A DNA stretch of 64,000 nucleotides from Streptomyces sp. NRRL S-337 (GCF_000720175.1 NZ_JOIX01000008.1:62001-126000), one strand, 5' to 3'. Shown: positions 25,150-34,081, counted from the first letter of the stretch. Notes: generated by a model not told the origin, from the sequence alone. Translations and numbers: made by a program.

Positions 25150-28100
25150 GGTCACGGACCGCGCTGGCCGCGTCGGCCGCGCCGGCACCCCGCTCCCCCG
25201 GTGCCGCGGCGGACATCGCCGACTCCAGATCGGCCCGCAGCCGCCCGAGCTCGGCCCGCCGCACCCGGCTCGTCCGCTCGAAGTCCGCGATGAGACCGGT
25301 GAGTTCGGCTTCGATCGATTCGATTGCTTCCAGTGCTTCCAGTGCTTCGAGGCCGCGGTTCCCGGAGGGACCGGCCGTGGCGCCGTGGCCCGGCTCCGCC
25401 CGGCCGGCGTCGGCGTCCTGGAGCCGGAGCTGGTCGCGGAGGGTGCGGACGGCCGCGGTCAGCTCGCGCAGCGCCGTGCCGGTGCTCGCGGCGTCCGCGG
25501 TGCGCGAGACGGCGGCGGGGCGCGCCCCGCCGGTCCGCGGCCGCGCCGCTGTGGCCACCCTCTCCCGCAGCAGGGCGCGCACCTCGGTGGCCTCCGGCGC
25601 GTCGAACTCCTCGTAGACGGCGAGGGCTTCGCGCCAGTGCCCCTGGGCGCTCTGCCTGCGGCCCAGCGCGGTCTCGGCCTGTCCCAGTGCGGTCAGCGCA
25701 TCGGCCCGCCAGCGCTCACCGCCCGGCACCAGCAGCCGTCCGGCGGCGTCCTCGGCGGCGGACACCGCCTCGCCCGGCCGGATCAGCGCGACCATCTCCG
25801 CGGCCATCCGGCTGCGGGTGCGGCCCGCCCACAGGCGCTGGCGGTCCTCCTCGAAGAGCGGCAGCGCCTGGAAGAGTTCGCGCAGCGCATCGGCGTGCCG
25901 GCCGGCCGCCGACAGCGCCTCGGCCAGGGCGTACCGGGCGTGCGCGAGGCCCGGCGAACCGTCCCCGAAGGCGCGGTGGAAGCCCACCCCGCGCTCGGCG
26001 AACAGGACGGCGTCGCTGCTGCCGGTCGCCGCCCAGACCCGGGCGAGCGCGCCGAGCACGGCGGCCTCGCCCAGCCGGTCGTCCCGGCCCCGGCAGCGCT
26101 CCCAGGCCGCGGTGAGGTGCCGCTCGGCGTCGTCGTGCCGCCGTTGGTGCAGGGCGATCACTCCGGCCGCCAGCGGGGCGCGGAAGAGCGCGAGCGGGTC
26201 GTTCGCCGTCCGGGCGAGGCGGAGGGCCTGACGGGCCTCCCGTTCGGCGCGGGCGAACCGTCCGACGGCGGCCCTGCACTCGGCGAGCGCGACCCGGGCC
26301 CGGGCCTCGGCGCGGGCGTCGCCCTCCATGGCCGCCCGGGCCGCCACCGCGGCCGCGGCCGGTTCGAACGCGGCGGCGTGTGCCCCGCAGTCCGCCGTCA
26401 CCTGCGCGAGCAACAGCAGATCGGCGGCGCGCCGGACCAGCTTCGGGGCGTCCGCCACGGCCTGCCGGACGAGCGCGAGCGCCGGCGGCGTCTCCTCGGT
26501 CCACACGGCCAGGGCCCGGGCGGCGTCCTGAAGGGGCGGCAGACCGGCCGCCGGGGCCCGGACGAGGTCCTGCGGCAGCCGCTCGCCGGGGTAGCGGAGC
26601 GTGTGCACCTGCCGCCCCAGGGCCACGTACCAGGTCAGCAGCCGGGAGAGCGCCCCCGTACGCTCCTCCTCGGGCAGCTCGGACCGCAACTCCCGGGCGG
26701 GCGGGAGCGCTTCACCTGCGCGGCCGTAGCGGCCGGGGGCCGTTTCCGTCAGCGCGCCGGCCGTCCGCAGCTCTTCCAGCAGCGCCCGGCCGCGGTCCGC
26801 CGGTACGTCGAGCAGGGCCGCCGCGGCACCGGCCGAGAGGTCCGGGCCCTCCGGTACGGACAGCAGCCGCAGGGCCCGTCGCGCATCCCGGGTGAGCCGG
26901 TCGTCGAGCTTCCGGAATCCGGACCGGCCCGGCGGCGTCCCCGAGGGCGCCCCTGGAAGCTGCCCGGCCGCGGGCGCCTGCCAGGGGTTCGCCTCCGCGA
27001 GGAGCTCGCTCCACCACCGCGCGAGCCGGACCCGCTGCGCCGCCGCGTACGGCCCGGGCAGCCCGGCGAGCGGTTCGCCGTGCCACAACTCCAGGGCGGC
27101 GTCGCGCAGTCGGCGGGCCTCCTCCGGTTCCCGGGTGGCGCGCGCACGCGCGATCAGCTGCTCGGCCTCGTCGAGGTCGAGGGCGGGCGGGCTGCCGTCC
27201 GCGCCGCGCAGCGCATAGCCGCCGCGCTCGCTGACCAGGAGCTCCCCGTCCTCGCCGAGCGCCCGGCGCAGCCGCGCGGCGTACGTGCGCAGCGCGGCGC
27301 GGGCACGGGGCGGGGGCTCGTCCCCCCAGAGGCCGGCGACGAGTTCGGACGCGGTGGCCCGGCGTCCCCGGCGGAGCAGCAGCGCGGCGAGCAGGGCGCG
27401 CTGTTGGGGGGAGCCGAGCGCGAGGGGGGCCTGCCCGCGCCGGGCCCGTAGCGGCCCGAGGACCGTGAAGCGCAGCGTGGCGGGCCGCGGGGGCAGCACC
27501 GCGCGCAGCGGCTCCGGGCCGCCGCCGGTGCGCTGTCCCGGCACCGCGCCGCCCATCCGCTCCAGCACCGGGCTCGCGAGGACGGCGAACGCCCGCGCCG
27601 AGGCGTGCAGCCGCAGCTCGCCCTCGTCGTCGCCCATGAGGACGGGGAAGTCCGGCAGCCGTCCCATGTACGGCTCCAGGGAACGGCCGACGGCCTCGAC
27701 GACCTCCACGGCCTGTTCGGTGCCGAGCCCGCTGAACAGCAACTCGCGGACGCCCGGCCGGAAGTCGTAGACCGGCTGGAGCGGCCCGCCGGACGGGGGC
27801 GGGCCCAGGGCCCGGTCCAGGGTCCGGACGGCGGTAGCGTCCGCGGTTCGGTCCGTGCGCTGCAGCAGGCCGCCGAGCAGGATCTCCGCGACATGGGTGG
27901 GGCCGGTGTCGCGCATCGTGGCCGCCCGCACCAGCTGCATCAGCGGCGTGGTCAGCGGGCGGATCGCGGAGAGCCGGACGGCGAGGCGGTATGCCTCGGG
28001 GGAGAACGCGCCCCGGAAGTGGCTGAGCAGTTCCTCGGCGCTGCCGTGGGGCGGGGACGGCGGGGCGGGCTGCGGCGTACCGGCCAGCAGGGCGGTGTCG

Positions 28101-29218
28101 ATCAGGTGCGGCACTCCGGGGCGGGTGAGCAGCCCCACCCACTGCTGCAGCGCGGACGCGGTGGGGTGCAGCACGGGCAGCGCGAACAGCCCCGCCGCCT
28201 CCGGGTCGCGCTCGCCGCTGAGCGGGTCGCACACCACCAGCCGTCCGGGCGGATCGAACTCACCCGGAGCGGAGAGGAGTTGGGGGCGGGCGTCGAGGGC
28301 GGTACCGCGCCAGAGCCGTCGTGGGAGGGGGTTGATCACGGCCACCGGTCCGCCCCGCCCGCACGCGGTCAGGGACCGTACGGCCTGCGGTCCGCGCCAG
28401 CCCGGGTCCGTCCCGTCGGTGAGGACGAAGGTGACCGTCGCGCCCCCGGACCGTCGGCCGTGCAGCGGGCCGCCGGGGCCGCGGGGGTCGATCGCCCGGA
28501 CCCGAACGGAACGGAAGACCCCGCTCCGGACCAGCAGCGTCCGCAGCTCGGCGGCGAGCGAGCCCCACACCTGCATGGCCGGGGAGGTGTCCACCCACAG
28601 CTCGGCCGACCAGTGCCGTTCCCGGTCGGGCCGGGAGACGACGTCGAGGAAGCCGGTCTCGGCGGTGAGCCGGACGGTGGCCTCGACGTCGGGGACCGTA
28701 CGGTGCGGGTGGTCATGGGTCCGCCGCAACGGGCGCAGCGCGCCGCCGAGTTGGCGGGCGTCGGGCAGCGCGCGTCCGCCGGGCACCCGCGCGGGGCGGG
28801 CCCGCCCGCCGTCCGGTCCGCCGCCCTGGCTGCCCATGGCGTAGAGGGCGCGGCGGGGCGGATCGGAGGGGGCGAGCGGGTCGGCGTGCCCGGCCGGGCA
28901 GTCCGCGTCCGCGGGCTCGGCGGGCCGCTCCGGGGCGGTGGTGCCCGCCGCGGTCCGGGCGTCACCGGCCGCCTCGTCGGCGCCCTCGTCGGCCCCCTCA
29001 CCCCGGCCGGCCGCACCGGCCACCTCGTCAACGGCCCCCGACGCCCCGGGATCCTCGGACTCCCCGGCCTCTCCCGGCTCGCCCCGCTGCGGCCCGGTCG
29101 CCGGCTCCTTCCGTCCCTCCCCCTCCATGGCCCGCGCCAGCCACAGCACGTCGAGGAGTTCGGTGGCCGCGAGGTCGTACCCGGCGGCCGCCAGCGTCTG
29201 CCGCAGTCGGTCCATCAT
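25085..29218 (-). CDS. SAV_2336/vWA-like protein fused to AfsR-type DNA-binding and TPR modules
   Basis: A 1377-residue regulator-like protein. Residues 1-30 form a helix ending LWLARAM; an acidic linker follows. Residues about 178-350 resemble a vWA fold: WVDTSPAM (210-215) in the MIDAS position, FVLTDG (264-269), and AVINPLPRRLW. This is the SAV_2336 N-terminal region, which continues helically to about 560. A SARP/OmpR-type winged helix spans about 582-672 and a shortened BTAD-like stretch 678-745. About 765-850 is the winged helix that in AfsR follows NB-ARC, but no Walker A lies between. TPR-like helices run to about 1240, then a Leu/Glu coiled coil. The start overlaps the MoxR stop (ATGA). 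It is likely the vWA and DNA-binding partner of this operon. Confidence 0.85.
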   Translation of the reverse strand: MMDRLRQTLAAAGYDLAATELLDVLWLARAMEGEGRKEPATGPQRGEPGEAGESEDPGASGAVDEVAGAAGRGEGADEGADEAAGDARTAAGTTAPERPAEPADADCPAGHADPLAPSDPPRRALYAMGSQGGGPDGGRARPARVPGGRALPDARQLGGALRPLRRTHDHPHRTVPDVEATVRLTAETGFLDVVSRPDRERHWSAELWVDTSPAMQVWGSLAAELRTLLVRSGVFRSVRVRAIDPRGPGGPLHGRRSGGATVTFVLTDGTDPGWRGPQAVRSLTACGRGGPVAVINPLPRRLWRGTALDARPQLLSAPGEFDPPGRLVVCDPLSGERDPEAAGLFALPVLHPTASALQQWVGLLTRPGVPHLIDTALLAGTPQPAPPSPPHGSAEELLSHFRGAFSPEAYRLAVRLSAIRPLTTPLMQLVRAATMRDTGPTHVAEILLGGLLQRTDRTADATAVRTLDRALGPPPSGGPLQPVYDFRPGVRELLFSGLGTEQAVEVVEAVGRSLEPYMGRLPDFPVLMGDDEGELRLHASARAFAVLASPVLERMGGAVPGQRTGGGPEPLRAVLPPRPATLRFTVLGPLRARRGQAPLALGSPQQRALLAALLLRRGRRATASELVAGLWGDEPPPRARAALRTYAARLRRALGEDGELLVSERGGYALRGADGSPPALDLDEAEQLIARARATREPEEARRLRDAALELWHGEPLAGLPGPYAAAQRVRLARWWSELLAEANPWQAPAAGQLPGAPSGTPPGRSGFRKLDDRLTRDARRALRLLSVPEGPDLSAGAAAALLDVPADRGRALLEELRTAGALTETAPGRYGRAGEALPPARELRSELPEEERTGALSRLLTWYVALGRQVHTLRYPGERLPQDLVRAPAAGLPPLQDAARALAVWTEETPPALALVRQAVADAPKLVRRAADLLLLAQVTADCGAHAAAFEPAAAAVAARAAMEGDARAEARARVALAECRAAVGRFARAEREARQALRLARTANDPLALFRAPLAAGVIALHQRRHDDAERHLTAAWERCRGRDDRLGEAAVLGALARVWAATGSSDAVLFAERGVGFHRAFGDGSPGLAHARYALAEALSAAGRHADALRELFQALPLFEEDRQRLWAGRTRSRMAAEMVALIRPGEAVSAAEDAAGRLLVPGGERWRADALTALGQAETALGRRQSAQGHWREALAVYEEFDAPEATEVRALLRERVATAARPRTGGARPAAVSRTADAASTGTALRELTAAVRTLRDQLRLQDADAGRAEPGHGATAGPSGNRGLEALEALEAIESIEAELTGLIADFERTSRVRRAELGRLRADLESAMSAAAPGERGAGAADAASAVRDLSRRLAPCPDRPDAGSPPGPR

Positions 29219-30228
29219 GGCGACAGCGGTTCGTCGAGGCGGTGCAGGACGGCGGCGAGCAGCTCTTCCTTGCCGAGGTCGGCGCCGCTGATCCGCAGGT
29301 GGACGGCGGCCAGCAGCTGGTCGGTGGCCAGGGTCTGGGTCTTCGCGCGCTGGTGGAAGACCTCGATGAGGTCCTCGGCGGCGGCGACCGCCTCCTCACC
29401 CAGGTTGTGCTCGATGATCTTCCGCAGCCGGTCGCCGGTCGGTTCGGGCAGGTCGAGCCGTACGCAGCGGCGCATGAAGGCCGGCGGGAAGTCCCGTTCG
29501 CCGTTGCTGGTCATGATGACGATCGGGAAGTGGGCGCAGCGCACCACCCCGCGCCGGACCGTCACCCGCTCCCGGCTTCCGCTCAGGCGGACCTGCACCT
29601 CCTGCTGGTGCTCGGGCAGCCGGGCCAGCTCCGGGATCTCGAACTCGCCCTCCTCCAGCACCACCAGCAGGTCGTTGGGCAGGTCGAGGTCGGCCTTGTC
29701 GAGCTCGTCGACGAGCAGCACACGGGGGCGGTCGGCGGCCAGTGCGCTGCCCAGCGGACCGAGGCGCAGGTACTGGCCGATGTCGCCGGCGCCGGTGGCG
29801 CGGCGGGCCCGGGGGCGGCGCGCGGAGCCGCGGGCCGCCTCGCGTTCGCGGCGCAGCGACGCCTCGCGGAGCCGGCCCACCGCGTCGTAGCGGTAGAGGG
29901 AGTCCTGGAGCGTGGAGCGGCTGTTGACCGACCAGCGGAGCACCTCACCGAGGCCCAGTTCCTCGGCGACCGCGCGGGCCAGCGAGCTCTTGCCGGCGCC
30001 GGGGCGGCCGGTGACCAGCAGCGGGCGGTGCAGGTGCAGGGCGGCGTTGACGACGGAGATCTCGTTGCGCTCCAGGAGGTAGGGCGCGCGGGGTGCGGTG
30101 CCGCGGGCGGCGGTCAGGCGCCGCCAGGGCGGTGGGGCGGGCAGCTCCGCGGGGCCGCGGAAGACCCACCAGTCCTCCGGCCGGTCCGCGGGGTTGTCGT
30201 ACCCGTCTGTGGTGCTCTGTCCGGTCAC
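29215..30228 (-). CDS. MoxR-like AAA+ ATPase of the conflict operon
   Basis: A 337-residue AAA+ ATPase. Walker A is GRPGAGKSS (74-82), Walker B VLLVDELDKAD (170-180), sensor 1 N242 in MTSNGERDF, and the arginine finger lies in PPAFMRRC. MoxR ATPases remodel partner complexes together with vWA proteins. GTG at 30228 is chosen because GAGGAG lies about eight bases upstream; an upstream GTG at 30288 has none. Its TGA overlaps the start of the SAV_2336/vWA-like gene. Eighty-five bases separate it from the trypsin-VMAP gene, all on one strand. It probably provides the NTP-driven switch of the system. Confidence 0.92.
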   Translation of the reverse strand: MTGQSTTDGYDNPADRPEDWWVFRGPAELPAPPPWRRLTAARGTAPRAPYLLERNEISVVNAALHLHRPLLVTGRPGAGKSSLARAVAEELGLGEVLRWSVNSRSTLQDSLYRYDAVGRLREASLRREREAARGSARRPRARRATGAGDIGQYLRLGPLGSALAADRPRVLLVDELDKADLDLPNDLLVVLEEGEFEIPELARLPEHQQEVQVRLSGSRERVTVRRGVVRCAHFPIVIMTSNGERDFPPAFMRRCVRLDLPEPTGDRLRKIIEHNLGEEAVAAAEDLIEVFHQRAKTQTLATDQLLAAVHLRISGADLGKEELLAAVLHRLDEPLSP

Positions 30229-30313
30229 CGCGCGTTCTCCTCGTTCCTTGCTGCGTCCGCGCCCCGGCTCCCCCGGCCGGTGGGACACGGGTGTGGCTGT
30301 CGTTCCGGGGGGC

Positions 30314-32491
30314 TCATGGCTGGGTCAGTACCCAGGCATCGGGCGCGAGTTGCGGGGGCCGGTGGTCCGGGGCGTCGTAGAGCAGGGACAGTTTGCGGCC
30401 GGGGTGGGTGGAGCTCTCGGGTTCGGCCATCGCCTTGGCCCGTTCGAGCCGGACGACCTCGGGGACCTCGGTGTGGTCCGCGCCGTCCACCAGGGCCAGC
30501 AGGTCCTGGGCGAGGTGCTCGCCGTGGTCGGCGCGGTGCCACAGGACGGTGTGCACACCGGCCTGGACGCACTGGCGCAGCAGGGTGCCGTGGTGGTGCG
30601 GCGGGCAGCAGACGATCACCGTGCCGGCGTCGCGGTGCACCTCCAGCTGGGCGCGGGCGACCTTGCGGTCGGTGTGCCGGTGGTCGAGGACCAGCCGCTT
30701 GGCGTGCGGCAGGGCGGCGGTGCGCTGTTTCCACCCGGCGTAGCTCTCCCGTGAGCGCTCGGTGGTGCGGACCACCACGCGGCGGGTGATGCCCGGGGCG
30801 AACGGCCCGTCCTCGTCGCTGTCCGGTGATTCCCAGGCGTCGACGTCGAGGCCCAGCCAGGCGCACGGGAGGAAGTACTCCACCAGGGCGGTCTCCGGGT
30901 CCTCCCGCACCTCGGTGCGCAGCACCCGGCGGATGTCGTCGACGACCTGCTCGCTGCCCGCCTCGGTGTCCCGGACCAGCGCGAGCCGGTGCGGCCGGCC
31001 GTCGGCGAAGGTCCAGATCTGGTAAGTGAAGCGGCGGCCGGTGGGGGCCGGCAGCAGCTCCACCTGGACGCGCGGGGCGAGGGCCGGCCCGCGGACGGCG
31101 GTGGCCGCCGGCCCGGGCGCGGCCACCGGCGCGGGGGCCGCGGCGGCCGTCACATCGGCACGGAACTGGCTGATCGCCGCCTCGTCGACGCCGGACCGGG
31201 CGGCCACCCGCTCCACCCAGGCATCCAGGTCGTCGGCCGGATACGGGCCGGCCGCCCGCTCCTCGACGCTGATCCGCACCACCCCCTGGAGCAGCGGGGG
31301 CACCGGGGCGCCGGCGGTGGAGCCGAATCCCTCCAGGGCTTCGACGGCGTCGGCGAGGCCGGTGACGGCGGGGAGTTCGGGGGCGTGCGGCAGCACCCGG
31401 GCGAGCAGGGTGCGGGGATCGGTGCGGGTGCAGTGTGCCAGCAGGCCGGCGAGGTCGCGGCGCTGACGGGTGGTCAGGTATTCGCCGGGGCGGACCGTAC
31501 GGGCCGCGCGGCGCAGCCGCTCCCAGTCCTCGCGGGCGCCGTAGGGGCCGGGGCGGTGATGCGGGTCGTACGGGTCCGGGGGCGCGAGGGGCTCCTGGTC
31601 GCGGACCACGTCGAGGAGTTCGGGGAGGCCGCGGCGGACGCTCACCGCGAGGCCGACCAGCCGCTCCAGATCGGCGGCCGGGCCCGCCGAGGCCCGGCCG
31701 AGCCGGGCGGCGAGCCGCCGCTCGCAGTCCGGCACCGCCTCGCGGCCCTTGAGGACCCGTTCCAGGGCGGTGAGCAGCTGCTGGACGCCGCGGCGGGCGG
31801 TGGGCACCGCGGAGGGCGGGAGGGTGGGGAGTTCGGCCTCGATGGCGGGCACGCTGATGGCGTACATCGTCGCGGGCCGGTCCCCGGCGCCTTCGGGGGC
31901 GCGGTGGACGGCGACGACCAGGCCGACCACGGCCTGCCGTTCGCGGTCCCACAGCGGGCCGCCGCTGAAGCCCTCGGTGACCTGAGTGCCGCCGAGCACG
32001 TCCAGCGCGATCCAGGGCGGCGCCGAGACCCGGGGCACGGCCCGGACGGTGGGCAGCGGATTGCCGCTGGCCCATAACGCGATGGTTTCCCCGGCGTAGT
32101 TGTGCTGGAGGAACGGTGCGGGCTCGGCGCCCGGGGGCGGGGCGTCGGTGAGCTCCAGGACCGCGAGGTCGCCGTGGTAGGGCACCCGGCCGGGGTCGGC
32201 CGGGCCGGGTCCGGCTGCCGTGGCGCGCGGCGGGGTCCACATCTCGCGGACGACCCGGGCGGTCAGGTCCACCCCGGCCGCGACATGGGGCAGCCGGACC
32301 GTGAGGGTCTCGCCGGGGCCCGGGGTGTCCTGGGAGAAACGCGCCCTGCCCAGGGCGCTGTTGACGACGTGGGCGCAGGTCAGGATCAGCCGCTCGGCGA
32401 CCAGGACGCCCGCGCCGACGGCCCGTTCGCCGTCCCGTACGGAGGCGAAGGACAGCTGGAGCGGGGTGTCCGGACCTGCGCCGGTGATCAT
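30314..32491 (-). CDS. Trypsin-like protease fused to VMAP-like C-terminal domain
   Basis: A 725-residue protein. Residues 1-215 are a trypsin-like serine protease with an intact triad: H41 (TCAHVV), D108 (GDLAVLEL) and S176 (GFSGGPLWD). Residues about 225-395 are two helical blocks, each Leu/Arg-rich, in the position where such proteins carry effector-associated domains. From about 471 the sequence matches the VMAP C-terminal region: RFTYQIWTFADGR, ETALVEYFLPCAWLGLDVDAWE. The ATG overlaps the Trypco1 stop. No signal peptide is visible, so the protease acts inside the cell. In vWA-MoxR-VMAP systems the VMAP protein is thought to be the scaffold that couples ATPase signalling to the effector, here the protease. 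Confidence 0.88.
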   Translation of the reverse strand: MITGAGPDTPLQLSFASVRDGERAVGAGVLVAERLILTCAHVVNSALGRARFSQDTPGPGETLTVRLPHVAAGVDLTARVVREMWTPPRATAAGPGPADPGRVPYHGDLAVLELTDAPPPGAEPAPFLQHNYAGETIALWASGNPLPTVRAVPRVSAPPWIALDVLGGTQVTEGFSGGPLWDRERQAVVGLVVAVHRAPEGAGDRPATMYAISVPAIEAELPTLPPSAVPTARRGVQQLLTALERVLKGREAVPDCERRLAARLGRASAGPAADLERLVGLAVSVRRGLPELLDVVRDQEPLAPPDPYDPHHRPGPYGAREDWERLRRAARTVRPGEYLTTRQRRDLAGLLAHCTRTDPRTLLARVLPHAPELPAVTGLADAVEALEGFGSTAGAPVPPLLQGVVRISVEERAAGPYPADDLDAWVERVAARSGVDEAAISQFRADVTAAAAPAPVAAPGPAATAVRGPALAPRVQVELLPAPTGRRFTYQIWTFADGRPHRLALVRDTEAGSEQVVDDIRRVLRTEVREDPETALVEYFLPCAWLGLDVDAWESPDSDEDGPFAPGITRRVVVRTTERSRESYAGWKQRTAALPHAKRLVLDHRHTDRKVARAQLEVHRDAGTVIVCCPPHHHGTLLRQCVQAGVHTVLWHRADHGEHLAQDLLALVDGADHTEVPEVVRLERAKAMAEPESSTHPGRKLSLLYDAPDHRPPQLAPDAWVLTQP

Positions 32492-32991
32492 GGCGCGGCA
32501 CCGCCCGGGGTGCCCTGGGCCCCCGCGCCGTCCGGCGCGCCGCCGCCCTCGTCACCGCGGCGCTCGCCGTGGCGGTGGGCGCTGCGGTCCCCGGCGAGGT
32601 TCCAGGTGGCGGAGACCTTGAAGCTGGCCTCGCCGTTGCCGGTGAAGACCCCGAGGTGCAGATCCGAGCCGAGGGTCACCCCGAACTCCACGGTGACCTC
32701 GTCCGGGCGGTGGCTGCCGGCCGAGATCGAGCGGTGGATCTGGCCGAGCACACCGCCGAGCGGCCGCAGCGCCTCCTCCAGGACCTCGCCGCCGCGGGTC
32801 AGCGCCCGGCCCATCCGGCCGTCGACGCTGACCGGCTGCGCGGAGCCGAACGCGTCGGGCAGCTCCAACTCGCCGTCAGCGGCGGTGGTTTGCCCGGACA
32901 CCGCGCCCGGCGGGCCGTCGGCGGCCGCCGGCGCCTGGGCGCGCAGCCAGACGACGGTCCCGTCCTCCATCGTGAGCGGCACGTCCCCCAT
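32488..32991 (-). CDS. Trypco1 (CU044_2847-type) trypsin-co-occurring protein
   Basis: A 167-residue protein. The hallmark is PDEVTVEFGVTLGSDLHLGVFTGNGEASFKVSATW (about 98-132), the core of the Trypco1/CU044_2847 family, which is found next to trypsin-like conflict proteases. The N-terminal MEDGTVVWLRAQ is also typical. The C-terminal tail is Gly/Ala/His-rich and probably disordered. Its stop overlaps the protease start by ATGA. A role as a sensor or protease regulator is inferred from co-occurrence. It is the first gene of the operon; 32992-33138 should contain the promoter, but no clear consensus is visible. Confidence 0.85.
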   Translation of the reverse strand: MGDVPLTMEDGTVVWLRAQAPAAADGPPGAVSGQTTAADGELELPDAFGSAQPVSVDGRMGRALTRGGEVLEEALRPLGGVLGQIHRSISAGSHRPDEVTVEFGVTLGSDLHLGVFTGNGEASFKVSATWNLAGDRSAHRHGERRGDEGGGAPDGAGAQGTPGGAAP

Positions 32992-33138
32992 GGCGATCAG
33001 TCTGACATGAGCCGCACCGCCCCCGCGCGCACTTTTGCGTCACTCTCCGACCTCTCGCACCGGTGGCCACCTGCGGAAAGTCCATTCCGGAGGGGGCCGC
33101 ACGGTAGCTCGTGGGCGCGGCCGCGCCGACGTGGCGGA

Positions 33139-33987
33139 TCAGTCCACTCCGAGGGCCCGCGCCAGTTGGCGTGATTGCGCCACCAGCCGGTCCTCCGCGT
33201 CCCACACTTCCGCGTCCTCCTCAAGGAACCCGCCGGCCAGATTGCGGGTGGTGATGGCGACCCGCAGCGGCCCGGGTGCCGGGCGGTGCCGGACGTGGAC
33301 GGTCAGTTCGACGGTGGGGACCCAGCCGGACAGCCCCATCTCGAAGGCGGTGGGCGGCAGCGCGTCGACGGTCAGCAGGAGGGACAGCGGGTCGGGGTCC
33401 CGGCCGTCGGCGAGCCCGAACCAGGCGCGCATCTCGCCCCGGCCGGACGGTGCGCCGACCGCCCAGCCCGCGGTCGCCGGGTCCAGCCGGAGGTCGAGCC
33501 GCTCGGCGATGGCGGTGCTGCCGGGGATGGCCGGGGCCCCGCCGGGGGCGCTGTCGGTGCCCAGGCAGTGCTCGTACGGCGGGATGGCGGGCGGTTTGGC
33601 CGTCGTGCGGACGTCGTCGGGCAGCGCGCCGAGGTCGCCGTACGCGGCGAGCACCCGCAGCCGCTCGACCTCGGTGCCGTCCTCCTCGAACTGGACGAGG
33701 GTCGCGGTCCCGGTCGACATGGTGCGGCCGGTGCGCACCACGTCGGTGCGGATGATGGCCGGGCCGGGAACGGAGGCGGTGAGGTAGTGCGCGGTGACCG
33801 ACAGCGGGTCGGGGTGCGGCAGGGCGTCGCCGAGGGCGCGGCCCATGAGGGCGAGGAGGTAGCCGCCGTTGACCGCCTGGATGATCGTCCAGCCCGCGGA
33901 GAGCTGGGCTTCGTAGATGCCGGTTGCGCGGCGGGTGACCGCGGTGTCGCGGTCGAACTCACTGTTGCCTGAGGTGACCAGAGCCAT
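33139..33987 (-). CDS. Acyl-CoA thioesterase-like double-hotdog protein
   Basis: A 282-residue protein with the TesB-like double-hotdog pattern. It has an N-terminal GWTIIQAVNGGYLLALMGRAL, SVTAHYLTASVPGPAIIRTDVVRTGRTMSTG in the first hotdog, and a second half with VPTVELTVHVRHRPAPGPLRV and a terminal VAQSRQLARAL. It probably hydrolyses acyl-CoA. The ATG at 33987 starts MALVTSG. A TetR-like palindrome lies 24 bases upstream. The conflict operon begins 147 bases downstream on the same strand, so readthrough is possible but not shown. Confidence 0.85.
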   Translation of the reverse strand: MALVTSGNSEFDRDTAVTRRATGIYEAQLSAGWTIIQAVNGGYLLALMGRALGDALPHPDPLSVTAHYLTASVPGPAIIRTDVVRTGRTMSTGTATLVQFEEDGTEVERLRVLAAYGDLGALPDDVRTTAKPPAIPPYEHCLGTDSAPGGAPAIPGSTAIAERLDLRLDPATAGWAVGAPSGRGEMRAWFGLADGRDPDPLSLLLTVDALPPTAFEMGLSGWVPTVELTVHVRHRPAPGPLRVAITTRNLAGGFLEEDAEVWDAEDRLVAQSRQLARALGVD

Positions 33988-34010
33988 GGCGGCACGGTAC
34001 ACGGATAAAT

Positions 34011-34022
34011 TACCGACCGGTA
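34011..34022. promoter_or_regulatory. TetR-type palindrome upstream of the thioesterase gene
   Basis: TACCGACCGGTA consists of TACCG and CGGTA around two bases. It sits in locally AT-rich DNA (ATAAATTACCGACCGGTAGGG), 24 bases upstream of the thioesterase ATG and 60 bases upstream of the divergent channel gene. ACCGACCGGT-like sites are typical of actinobacterial TetR repressors controlling lipid genes. No TetR gene lies in this window, so the regulator would be encoded elsewhere. Confidence 0.6.
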
Positions 34023-34081
34023 GGGTCAGCTTTTCCGGATGCAAGCGGAGAGGGCCGTTCCGGCCCTGCCATGATGACGCC

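Noticed and set aside
25385..27451. Plus-strand open frame of 688 codons opposite the SAV_2336/AfsR-like gene.
   Set aside because: It is a low-complexity Arg/Gly/Ala shadow of a gene with clear domains; no motif or ribosome-binding site supports it.
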